A stretch of 6,000 nucleotides of DNA from Desulfovibrionales bacterium (lineage in GTDB: Bacteria; Desulfobacterota; Desulfovibrionia; Desulfovibrionales; Desulfomicrobiaceae). The position numbers and the translations under genes were made by a program. The notes below the pieces were generated by a model that saw nothing but the letters and a program-made list of their open reading frames with translations, searched no databases and had not been told where the DNA came from. Within the stretch, counting starts at the first letter, position 1. Each line of letters begins with the position of its first letter. Positions 1-5,060 of this stretch are shown piece by piece. The stretch covers positions 1 to 6,000 of the forward strand of contig JAAYGZ010000445.1 in NCBI GenBank assembly GCA_012727515.1, in the 5' to 3' direction.

Positions 1-187
1 CCGTACCCACCGTATCGGCCAGACCAGACAGGTCTTTGCCTACAAAATGATTTGTGAAAACACCGTGGAAGAAAAAATACTCAAGCTCCAGGAATCTAAA
101 AAAGGCATTGCTGATTCCATTATCCCCGGCCAGTCTGCCTGGAAGAGCCTGACCCGCTCAGACCTGGAAATGCTCTTTGAGATTTAA
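1..187 (+). CDS. SNF2/Swi2-family DEAD/DEAH-box helicase, C-terminal end (partial)
   Basis: This is the last 61 codons of a gene that begins outside the window, read from base 2 to the TAA at 185-187. The fragment starts with RTHRIGQTRQVFAYKMI, which is helicase motif VI of superfamily 2 SNF2/Swi2 ATPases (consensus RxHRIGQ, whose arginines contact ATP). It continues with ENTVEEKILKLQESKK, the usual helix after motif VI, and ends in the short acidic and hydrophobic tail (LTRSDLEMLFEI) common in bacterial members. Such proteins are ATP-driven double-stranded DNA translocases, often HepA/RapA-like or of unknown role. The substrate cannot be told from this piece. The C terminus looks complete: the stop codon lies in a TTAA that is also the presumed target site of the element that follows, and the stop would exist with or without that insertion. 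The family call is strong, the specific function unknown. Confidence 0.9.
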   Translation, partial: RTHRIGQTRQVFAYKMICENTVEEKILKLQESKKGIADSIIPGQSAWKSLTRSDLEMLFEI

Positions 188-202
188 GGAAGCGCTGATT
201 AA
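184..202 (+). repeat. Left inverted repeat with TTAA target site
   Basis: TTAAGGAAGCGCTGATTAA pairs with the reverse complement of 340-358, with 17 of 19 positions identical. The only differences are GC versus AT at the ninth and tenth bases. The helicase stop codon TAA (185-187) lies in the TTAA. Confidence 0.75.
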
Positions 203-354
203 ATCAAAACAAGTCATTTGCGAACGCAAGGAATCGAAGCGGGAAGCGCTGTGCTGATCCAGAATCTTTGACGTATCAGCAGGATAGATTGCCGCATCGA
301 TACGCTCTACCCATAGGTCATAAACTCGTAATGACAGGATTAATCAGCATTTCC
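188..354. mobile_element. MITE-like element with IS5-type ends, flanked by TTAA
   Basis: A 167-bp stretch without a credible gene is bounded by inverted ends GGAAGCGCTGATTAA (188-202) and, on the other strand, GGAAATGCTGATTAA (354-340), which match at 13 of 15 positions. Both ends abut TTAA (184-187 and 355-358), as expected of a 4-bp target duplication. From established knowledge, IS5-group elements begin GGAAG and duplicate a YTAR target, and TTAA fits that pattern, so I infer a non-autonomous or internally deleted IS5-like element. The first ten bases of the left end (GGAAGCGCTG) recur inside at 242-251. No transposase fragment is recognisable; the longest internal open stretch on the minus strand is only a few dozen codons. 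TTAA is itself palindromic and common in AT-rich DNA, so the duplication is suggestive rather than proven. Confidence 0.6.
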
Positions 355-358
355 TTAA
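340..358 (-). repeat. Right inverted repeat with TTAA target site
   Basis: Read on the minus strand this is TTAAGGAAATGCTGATTAA, the partner of 184-202 at 17 of 19 positions. The match can be carried on by one gap into the following TC. It lies 45 bp downstream of the TM2-protein stop codon. Confidence 0.75.
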
Positions 359-403
359 GTAAACAAAATACATTATTGTGAAAAACCGCGCAGCAGGGCC
401 TGT

Positions 404-814
404 TTACTCGTCATAATCCAGGTCCTGAGCATTGATCAGGGTGATCTGGTCGTTTAAGGTCCACAGGTCGTAGATATAGCCGACAAGAAAAAGTCCGCCG
501 GTGAACAGATACAGGATGCCGGTAAACCATTTGCCCATGTACATGCGATGGATGCCGAAAATGCCCCCAAAAGTCAGAAAAATCCAGGCCAGGGAATAAT
601 CAACCCGTCCTTTGCGAAAGCGCAGTGCAGCAGTGCGTTCCATGGATGGAATGAGAAAAATATCTACAATCCAGCCCACAAAAATAAGGCCCAGGGTTAA
701 AAAATAAATAGTCCCGGAAATGGGGCGACCATAATAAAAACGATGTGCACCGGTAAACCCGAACAACCATAATATATAGCCTAAAAAAACACTGTGCGTT
801 TCTGTCTGTTCCAT
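404..814 (-). CDS. Tandem TM2-domain integral membrane protein
   Basis: This encodes 136 residues with two TM2 domains in tandem, about residues 9-56 and 73-121. Each has the family pattern of a first hydrophobic helix, a short GxHRxYxG turn, a second helix rich in G and F, and a closing aspartate. Copy one reads GAHRFYYGR (22-30) then VDIF; copy two reads GIHRMYMGK (87-95) then YDLW. Four membrane helices are therefore expected, with a charged linker (residues 59-72) and an acidic C terminus. TM2 proteins are inner-membrane proteins of mostly unknown role. The start at 814 is chosen because GGAGAG lies 6 nt upstream on the coding strand and the TM2 domain begins directly after it. The frame is open upstream to 904, but that extension would overlap the divergent hydrolase gene and has no TM2 similarity. 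Domain call sure, function unknown. Confidence 0.88.
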   Translation of the reverse strand: MEQTETHSVFLGYILWLFGFTGAHRFYYGRPISGTIYFLTLGLIFVGWIVDIFLIPSMERTAALRFRKGRVDYSLAWIFLTFGGIFGIHRMYMGKWFTGILYLFTGGLFLVGYIYDLWTLNDQITLINAQDLDYDE

Positions 815-844
815 TGTTTCTCTCCATATCTCTGGTATCGTGTT

Positions 845-849
845 GAGGT
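845..849 (+). promoter_or_regulatory. Ribosome binding site fixing the hydrolase start
   Basis: GAGGT at 845-849 lies 5 nt before the ATG at 855. It favours that codon over the in-frame GTG at 840 and TTG at 843, which have no such site upstream. Confidence 0.7.
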
Positions 850-875
850 ATAGTATGCGCGTAGGTCTTGTGCAA
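847..875 (-). promoter_or_regulatory. Weak candidate promoter for the TM2-protein gene
   Basis: On the minus strand, TTGCAC (875-870) and TATACC (852-847) are separated by 17 bp, which would start a transcript about 25-30 nt before the TM2 start codon. Only 3 of 6 bases match the -35 consensus and 4 of 6 the -10, so this is a guess. It overlaps the ribosome binding site and first codons of the divergent hydrolase gene. Because the two start codons are only 40 bp apart, some overlap of this kind is unavoidable if both genes are transcribed from their own promoters. Confidence 0.25.
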
Positions 876-1673
876 TGCAATGCTGTTCCTGGTGATGTCT
901 CCATAAACCTGAAACGTATGGCTGAATTTGTGGCCCGGGCAGCTGATGCTGGCTGTGGTCTGGTGCTTTTTCCTGAACTGGCTGATCTGGGCTATGATCT
1001 CTCAGATAGTGCAGCCCAGGGCCATACAGTCTGGCCGCACACGCAGAAAACACTGGCTGCGCTGGCTGCTCAACACAAAATCTGCCTGGTCTGCGGCGTG
1101 TGCGCAGCCGAACAGGCTGGCCTGACCAACGCGCTCATTGCCTGGGGGCCGCATGGCAACATCCTGGCCACATACCGTAAAATCCATCTGTTCTGCACCC
1201 AGACTGTGGACGAAAGTGCAGTGTTCCGGGCCGGCCATGAGCCTGTTATGTTCTTTCATCAAGGGATCTGTTTTGGCCTGGCCCTGTGCTATGATCTGCG
1301 CTTTCCGGAACTTTTTCGTCTCTATGCTCATAAAGGCTGCGAGGTCATGCTGGTGGCTGCTGCCTGGCCTGCTGCTCGTGCCCATGTCTGGCAGACCCTG
1401 GTGCAGGCCAGAGCCATTGAAAATCAGTATTTTGTGCTGGGAGCAAACCGCACGGGCTCTCTGCCTTTTGCCTTTGCTGGCGCGTCTTTGTGCGCTGCCC
1501 CAGACGGAAGCACCCAGCATTCACGCACCACAAAAGAAGAACTTTTGGTGACACACATAGATACGCGACAAATTGCCGAACACCGTGCAGCCATCCCTGC
1601 TTTGGCTCATTGTCGGCCCGATATCTATCAATGCGCATACCTGACAAGCAAGGCCAACACTTTGACGAAATGA
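855..1673 (+). CDS. Carbon-nitrogen hydrolase (nitrilase superfamily)
   Basis: This is a 272-residue cytoplasmic enzyme of the nitrilase/amidase superfamily, which hydrolyses non-peptide C-N bonds through a Glu-Lys-Cys triad. All three residues are in the expected settings: Glu41 in LFPELADLGYD, Lys109 in YRKIHLF, and Cys145 in LALCYDLRFPELFR. Further family landmarks are the N-terminal VGLVQCNAVPGD strand and turn, AAAWPAAR (168-175), and the RAIENQYFVLGANRTG helix-strand (186-201). Length is normal for a single-domain member of the Nit/omega-amidase type. The aromatic-rich LCYDLRFPELFR motif is typical of amidase-like branches (omega-amidase, carbamoylputrescine-type) rather than true nitrilases, but the substrate cannot be read from the sequence. 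The C terminus (from about 250) is weakly conserved. The gene is divergent from the TM2-protein gene and 93 bp from the following CBS gene, so a shared operon with the latter is possible but not shown. Confidence 0.92.
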   Translation: MRVGLVQCNAVPGDVSINLKRMAEFVARAADAGCGLVLFPELADLGYDLSDSAAQGHTVWPHTQKTLAALAAQHKICLVCGVCAAEQAGLTNALIAWGPHGNILATYRKIHLFCTQTVDESAVFRAGHEPVMFFHQGICFGLALCYDLRFPELFRLYAHKGCEVMLVAAAWPAARAHVWQTLVQARAIENQYFVLGANRTGSLPFAFAGASLCAAPDGSTQHSRTTKEELLVTHIDTRQIAEHRAAIPALAHCRPDIYQCAYLTSKANTLTK

Positions 1674-1752
1674 GCAAAAGGGGATAAATCGGCCACACAT
1701 GTACGATGAAATATGCGTTCCGCCTACGTACCATTGTGACAAACACGGCCTG

Positions 1753-1759
1753 TAAGGAG
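1753..1759 (+). promoter_or_regulatory. Strong ribosome binding site of the CBS-ACT gene
   Basis: TAAGGAG lies 7 nt before the ATG at 1767 and is the best Shine-Dalgarno match on the left half of the window. No clear -35/-10 pair was found in the 93 bp between the hydrolase stop and this start. Confidence 0.75.
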
Positions 1760-1766
1760 ACAGAAC

Positions 1767-2441
1767 ATGATTATCAAGGACTGGATGACCAAGGATGTGA
1801 TTACCATAGACCCGGAAGCATCCATGATGCGTGCGGCAAAATTGATGAAAGAAAAGGATATTCGTCGTCTGCCTGTAGTGGATGACAAGGGCAAAATCAT
1901 CGGTATTCTGAGTGATCGCGATGTCAAGGAAGCCTCTCCTTCCAAGGCAACCACCCTGGACGTACACGAGTTGTATTACCTGCTCTCAGAGATCAAAGTC
2001 AAAAATATCATGACCTCAAATCCCATGACCATCAAAGATACTGACACAGTGGTTCGCTGTGCAGCCATCATGCATGACAAAAAAATTTCCGGTCTGCCCG
2101 TGGTCAATGAGCAAGGTGCATTGGTTGGTATCATGACCCAGAATGAAGTGTACCGTGTGCTGCTCAGCATCACTGGCGTGTACCACGGCGGCGTACAGTT
2201 TGGCCTGCATCTGCCTGATGAACGCGGCACCCTCAAAGAAGTGCTGGATAGCCTGCGGGCCTACAAGGCGCGGGTTATTTCTGTGCTGACGTCCTATGAT
2301 CAGGTTGAATCCGGACATCGGAAGGTTTTTATCCGCATTATGGATATGGACAAATCTATTCTCAACGAACTCAAGCACGAACTAAGCGCAAAATATCAGC
2401 TGGAATTCTGGGTTCGCGACGCTATCTACCCTATCAGCTAA
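1767..2441 (+). CDS. CBS-CBS-ACT domain protein (AcuB-like)
   Basis: The 224-residue soluble protein starts directly with a CBS pair (Bateman module). CBS1 (about 7-55) holds WMTKDVITIDPEASMMRAAKLM, then RRLPVVDDKGKIIGILSDRDVK. CBS2 (about 80-134) holds IMTSNPMTIKDTDTV, then ISGLPVVNEQGALVGIMTQNEVY. The GILSDRD and GIMTQNE strands are where adenine nucleotides normally bind in this fold. Residues from about 143 (VQFGLHLPDERGTLKEVLDSLRAY) to about 215 resemble an ACT-like regulatory domain, giving the CBS-CBS-ACT order of AcuB-type proteins. Bacillus AcuB is linked to acetoin use, but the same architecture is widespread and no acetoin or acetyl-CoA genes lie nearby, so I give no symbol. A role as a ligand-sensing regulator of some partner protein is the reasonable inference. 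A probable terminator follows the stop codon. Confidence 0.9.
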   Translation: MIIKDWMTKDVITIDPEASMMRAAKLMKEKDIRRLPVVDDKGKIIGILSDRDVKEASPSKATTLDVHELYYLLSEIKVKNIMTSNPMTIKDTDTVVRCAAIMHDKKISGLPVVNEQGALVGIMTQNEVYRVLLSITGVYHGGVQFGLHLPDERGTLKEVLDSLRAYKARVISVLTSYDQVESGHRKVFIRIMDMDKSILNELKHELSAKYQLEFWVRDAIYPIS

Positions 2442-2453
2442 TGTCATACTCAC

Positions 2454-2484
2454 TGGCCTGTGACATCCTCACGGGCCGTGTTTT
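2454..2484 (+). terminator. Probable Rho-independent terminator after the CBS-ACT gene
   Basis: GGCCTGTGA (2455-2463) pairs with TCACGGGCC (2469-2477), with one G-U pair, around a five-base CATCC loop. It is followed by TGTTTT. It starts 13 bp after the CBS-ACT stop. The T tract is short, so termination may be incomplete, which matters because the 46-residue gene starts only 30 bp later. Confidence 0.55.
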
Positions 2485-2514
2485 CCTGTATTCCAGACTG
2501 TTAAAGAGGTCGCT

Positions 2515-2655
2515 ATGGAAGCGAGTTATCCTGTCAAAGATACGTTTTTAACCATTGTTGATACCCTGCAAGCAGCACTAAGCACTGATTATGTAGTGGG
2601 GCTGCTTGTTTTTACTGCCTTTATCGCCTTTTTTCTTGGCCGCATGACCAAATAA
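2515..2655 (+). CDS. Small single-helix membrane protein, 46 residues
   Basis: ATG at 2515 is preceded 5 nt upstream by AGAGG (2505-2509), and the frame runs to TAA at 2653. The product has a polar, partly amphipathic N-terminal part (MEASYPVKDTFLTIVDTLQ) with a short hinge (STD). One hydrophobic segment (about residues 27-41, VVGLLVFTAFIAFFL) follows, and then a basic end, GRMTK. A helix capped by R and K at the C terminus predicts an outward N terminus and a cytoplasmic C terminus. I do not recognise a family. Reality is supported by the ribosome binding site, the coherent membrane helix and the position in an otherwise empty gap between two genes. It is in the same frame as mtgA, which starts 51 bp after its stop, so the two may be co-transcribed. 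It may be missed by annotation pipelines with a length cutoff. Confidence 0.65.
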   Translation: MEASYPVKDTFLTIVDTLQAALSTDYVVGLLVFTAFIAFFLGRMTK

Positions 2656-2679
2656 GACTCCATCTGTTCGTGTACGTGC

Positions 2680-2759
2680 ACCAGACCTGCGCAGCGCTTC
2701 CTCCTCATGTATTGTAACACGGCCATAACGGCCCTGTTTCGCTGTTGCGCAGGTCTGGT
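2680..2759 (+). repeat. Perfect 14-bp inverted repeat enclosing the mtgA start codon
   Basis: ACCAGACCTGCGCA (2680-2693) is the exact reverse complement of TGCGCAGGTCTGGT (2746-2759). The 52-nt loop contains the mtgA ATG (2707). The left arm is intergenic; the right arm is within codons 14-18 of mtgA (CCAGLV region of the membrane anchor). In RNA this would form a stable, GC-rich stem holding the translation start in its loop. A shorter GGCC/GGCC pair lies within the loop at about 2721-2733. Confidence 0.7.
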
Positions 2760-3402
2760 CATTATAACCGCGCTGATTCTGCTGTGCCTGCGGGTTGTGC
2801 CACCTCCAACCAGCGCGTTTATGCTTATCCGGCAGTTTGAACAGACCACGCATAACGCACCTGGCCCAGCCATACGCTATCAATGGACCTCAGGAAAAAA
2901 TATCCCGGCTCACATGGCCCTGGCCGTGGTCGCGGCTGAAGACCAGAATTTTCCGCACCACCGGGGTTTTGATTTCGCGGCAATAACACGGGCCATGCGT
3001 GATAATGCACGCACAAAGAGAGTCCGGGGGGCAAGCACTATTACGCAGCAAGTGGCAAAAAATCTCTTTTTATGGCCAGACAAAAGCTATGTGCGTAAAG
3101 GATTGGAGGCCATACTTACCGTGGGCCTGGAGCTACTCTGGCCCAAAAAACGAATTTTAGAAGTATATCTGAACATTGCTGAATTTGGAGATGGAATCTA
3201 TGGCGTGGAAGCAGCGGCGCTTTGTTTTTTTGGCAAACCTGCCAGCAGGCTGACCCGTGATGAAGCAGCAACTCTGGCTGCAGTATTGCCTGATCCACGC
3301 ACGCTCTCTGCCCTTTATCCATCGCACTATGTTCAAAGCAGATCGCGCTGGATTCGCACCCAGATGCGCCAGCTTGGGCCAGCGCATATTTCCTGGCCCT
3401 GA
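2707..3402 (+). CDS. mtgA: Monofunctional biosynthetic peptidoglycan transglycosylase
   Basis: This encodes a 231-residue GT51 glycosyltransferase without a transpeptidase domain, which polymerises lipid II into glycan strands at the periplasmic face of the inner membrane. An uncleaved membrane anchor occupies about residues 12-30. The GT51 motifs follow in order: AAEDQNFPHHRGFD (76-89) with catalytic Glu78; RGASTITQQVAKNLFL (107-122); RKGLE (130-134); and KKRILEVYLNIAEFG (147-161) with Glu152. FFGKPASRLTRDEAATLAAVLPDP (174-197) completes the domain. The length matches the family (E. coli MtgA is slightly longer). ATG 2707 is the first start in frame after the stop of the preceding small gene and keeps the whole anchor, but no convincing Shine-Dalgarno sequence precedes it (GCGCTTCCTCCTC is the complement type). 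The start lies in the loop of a perfect 14-bp inverted repeat. rarD follows after 55 bp. Confidence 0.95.
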   Translation: MYCNTAITALFRCCAGLVIITALILLCLRVVPPPTSAFMLIRQFEQTTHNAPGPAIRYQWTSGKNIPAHMALAVVAAEDQNFPHHRGFDFAAITRAMRDNARTKRVRGASTITQQVAKNLFLWPDKSYVRKGLEAILTVGLELLWPKKRILEVYLNIAEFGDGIYGVEAAALCFFGKPASRLTRDEAATLAAVLPDPRTLSALYPSHYVQSRSRWIRTQMRQLGPAHISWP

Positions 3403-3457
3403 TTCAGATTACTCCTCATTGACCTTAGACAACGCCTACACAAATCGGAATATCTAT

Positions 3458-4336
3458 ATGAATCCTGGAATTCTTGCCGCCCTGGGGGCCTATATCTGCT
3501 GGGGACTGTTGCCTGTGTATTGGAAGCTGCTCAGTCATGTGCCAGCTCCTGAGCTTTTAAGCCATCGCATTGTATGGTCTTTTGCTGCTCTGGGCCTGTT
3601 TTTACTGGCCAGCAAACGCCTTGGCGCATTGTGGCGCACCCTGAGCCCTGCTATCTGGCGGATTTATTTCTGGGCCGCCGCGCTCGTGGGCGTGAACTGG
3701 TTTATTTATGTCTGGAGCGTGAATGCAGGATATATTGTTGAGGCCAGCCTGGGTTATTTTATCACCCCGCTGCTCTCTGTTTTTCTTGGCATATTTTTCT
3801 TTAAGGAACGCCTGCGCCGCCTGCAATGGATACCGCTTTTTCTGGCCTGCTCAGGGGTGCTCTACCTGACAGTCAGCTATGGGCACCTGCCCTGGATTGC
3901 CCTGAGCCTGGCAATAACATTTAGTCTCTATGGAATGGCCAAGAAAAAAGCTCCTCTGGGTGCATTTGAAGGCCTGACCCTTGAAACGGCCCTGCTTGTA
4001 CCTATGGCCCTTGGCTGGCTTGTCTGGAATGAATACACAGGAGCAGGCGCATTTCTGCACACCTCACTGCGCTCAGATCTTCTGCTCATGGGCGCGGGTA
4101 TTGTCACCACCCTGCCCCTGGTCATGTTTGCAGCAGCCACGCACCGCGTACCGCTGTCCATGATTGGCATGCTGCAATATGTAGCCCCCACTATCCAGTT
4201 TCTTATTGGTGTTTGCGTGTATAAAGAACCCTTTACCTCAGACCAAAGCGTGGGGTTTGGCCTGGTCTGGGCTGCGGTGCTGATCTTCTGGCTGGAGCGC
4301 TGGATAGCTGGCCGGGGCTTACGACGCCTGGTGTAA
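3458..4336 (+). CDS. rarD: RarD-type EamA/DMT superfamily permease
   Basis: The 292-residue protein has about ten membrane helices and belongs to the RarD branch of the drug/metabolite transporter superfamily. E. coli RarD is 296 residues, and was first named for a chloramphenicol-sensitivity phenotype; its physiological substrate is not firmly known. The branch is recognised by MNPGILAALGAYICWGLLPVYWK at the N terminus, NWFIYVWSVN then VEASLGYFITPLLSVFLG (80-111), FKERLRRLQW (115-124), TFSLYGMAKKK (154-164), and TTLPLVMFAAATHRVPLSMIGMLQYVAPTIQFLIGV (217-252). Start at 3458 is chosen because RarD proteins begin just there and GGAA (3447-3450) lies 7 nt upstream. The frame is open upstream to 3257, but that part is the mtgA coding region in another frame. 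The stop codon is 2 bp from that of the convergent DUF202 gene. Confidence 0.93.
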   Translation: MNPGILAALGAYICWGLLPVYWKLLSHVPAPELLSHRIVWSFAALGLFLLASKRLGALWRTLSPAIWRIYFWAAALVGVNWFIYVWSVNAGYIVEASLGYFITPLLSVFLGIFFFKERLRRLQWIPLFLACSGVLYLTVSYGHLPWIALSLAITFSLYGMAKKKAPLGAFEGLTLETALLVPMALGWLVWNEYTGAGAFLHTSLRSDLLLMGAGIVTTLPLVMFAAATHRVPLSMIGMLQYVAPTIQFLIGVCVYKEPFTSDQSVGFGLVWAAVLIFWLERWIAGRGLRRLV

Positions 4337-4338
4337 GA

Positions 4339-4713
4339 CTATACAACAAGACCCAGCACCAGATAGCCACAGAGCAGCAAGCCCATACAGCCTACAACCG
4401 CGTTAATAATCATGGCTGCTTTGGTATTGTAGCCACTGGGAATGTCCATGTCCTCCAGAGTGGTCAGAAAATGTCTGTGTTGCAGGACTGAATAAATTTC
4501 AACACCAGCTCCAAGAATAATAAATCCAAGTCCGCCAATAAATGACAGATGTCGCTGTACGCCAAGCACTCCCTGAACGCCGAGAAGCTGCATATACAGG
4601 CCAAAACGTTCTACCACAAAACCAAAGGCCATGAGAGAAATGCCTGTTCTGGTCCAGGAAAAAAGCGTTCGTTCAGCGGCAAAAAGGACTCGTGGATCGC
4701 TCTGGCTATGCAT
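4339..4713 (-). CDS. DUF202 (YidH-like) inner-membrane protein
   Basis: This encodes a 124-residue protein of the DUF202 family. The signature DPRVLFAAERTLFSWTRTGISLMAFGFVVERFG occupies residues 6-38, with the conserved DxRxxxAxERTxxxWxRT stretch ahead of the first helix. Three membrane helices are expected, at about 22-42, 56-76 and 101-122. A polar loop (77-99) lies between the second and third. E. coli YidH is of comparable size, and the family has no established activity. ATG 4713 is supported by GGAGG (4718-4722) only 4 nt upstream, a slightly short spacing. The gene is convergent with rarD, with no space for a dedicated terminator. The upstream region holds a palindrome at 4727-4740 and a candidate promoter near 4872-4901. 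Confidence 0.9.
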   Translation of the reverse strand: MHSQSDPRVLFAAERTLFSWTRTGISLMAFGFVVERFGLYMQLLGVQGVLGVQRHLSFIGGLGFIILGAGVEIYSVLQHRHFLTTLEDMDIPSGYNTKAAMIINAVVGCMGLLLCGYLVLGLVV

Positions 4714-4726
4714 ATTGCCTCCGTTT

Positions 4727-4740
4727 GCGCTGCACAGCGC
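4727..4740. repeat. Palindrome just upstream of the DUF202 ribosome binding site
   Basis: GCGCTG and CAGCGC flank a two-base centre (CA). The palindrome ends 5 bp before the GGAGG of the DUF202 gene. The two-base centre is too short for a good RNA hairpin, so if functional it is more likely a protein-binding site. It may also be chance. Confidence 0.35.
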
Positions 4741-4871
4741 TTGATAGTCACACGGTCAACACCCGCCGGCCACTTGTAGTGTTGCTCGCGCACCATTCTC
4801 CGCGCAGGCCTGACAGCCAAAATTTGTACCAACTCCTGATCCGCAAAGTAAGGCATTTATTCTCTACGATC

Positions 4872-4901
4872 AATATACGTCATGCGAGAGGAAGCAGTCA
4901 T
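4872..4901 (-). promoter_or_regulatory. Candidate promoter of the DUF202 gene
   Basis: On the minus strand ATGACT (4901-4896) is followed after 18 bp by TATATT (4877-4872). These match 4 of 6 and 5 of 6 bases of the sigma-70 consensus if the -35 is aligned on its TGAC core. The transcript would have a leader of about 150 nt. The -35 overlaps one of the AGTCATA repeats described for 4893-4935. Confidence 0.35.
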
Positions 4902-4935
4902 AAAGCCACAGTCATAGGCTCTGCGTGTGACTGCT
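4893..4935. repeat. Nested inverted and direct repeats, possible operator
   Basis: AGCAGTCA (4893-4900) and TGACTGCT (4928-4935) are a perfect 8-bp inverted repeat. Within the span AGTCATA occurs twice in the same direction (4896-4902 and 4910-4916, 14 bp apart), and AGCC/GGCT pair inside. No T tract follows on either strand, so it does not look like a terminator. The position between two outward candidate promoters suggests a regulator-binding site. Confidence 0.4.
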
Positions 4936-4952
4936 CTTAAAAGATAATAGAA

Positions 4953-4980
4953 TTGCCCTACTGATAACTACTTATACTAT
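4953..4980 (+). promoter_or_regulatory. Candidate promoter of the uncharacterised operon
   Basis: TTGCCC (4953-4958) and TACTAT (4975-4980) are 16 bp apart, in the most AT-rich part of the gap. An overlapping TATACT at 4973-4978 has a better -10 sequence but only 14 bp spacing. The leader to the first gene would be about 170 nt. The match is modest. Confidence 0.3.
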
Positions 4981-5060
4981 ATTCAATTACAAAGACTATC
5001 CTTTCAAAAACAAAAAAATGTGTATAGATTGATTCTCAGACTTGGCAAATGATATGTATA

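Noticed and set aside
360..403. Terminator after the TM2 gene on the minus strand (GCGCGGTTTTT)
   Set aside because: There is a short T tract, but no stem longer than about 4 bp can be formed before it.
815..904. Upstream extension of the TM2 protein by 30 residues
   Set aside because: It would overlap the hydrolase gene and lacks a ribosome binding site, while the ATG at 814 has GGAGAG at good spacing.
1002..1520. 172-codon minus-strand frame opposite the hydrolase gene
   Set aside because: It is antisense to a gene with a complete catalytic triad. The product is rich in H, Q, R and C in no recognisable pattern, as expected of a shadow frame.
2656..2706. Possible fusion of the 46-residue frame with mtgA by stop readthrough, as both are in the same frame
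   Set aside because: MtgA has its own complete anchor from ATG 2707, and the intervening 17 codons (DSICSCTCTRPAQRFLL) do not look like protein sequence.
3257..3457. Upstream extension of the RarD frame by 67 codons
   Set aside because: The extension lies mostly inside mtgA in another frame. It does not look like a transporter N terminus, and RarD homologues begin at the ATG at 3458.
4611..4856. 81-codon minus-strand frame overlapping the start of the DUF202 gene
   Set aside because: It overlaps a confident gene by about 100 bp in another frame. The ATG at 4856 has no Shine-Dalgarno sequence, and the protein resembles nothing I know. A short coding remnant in 4714-4856 cannot be wholly excluded.
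5042..5057. Possible sigma-54 promoter (CTTGGCA)
   Set aside because: The GG of TTGGCA is present but the GC dinucleotide needed about 10 bp further on is replaced by GT, and the rest of the -12 element does not match.
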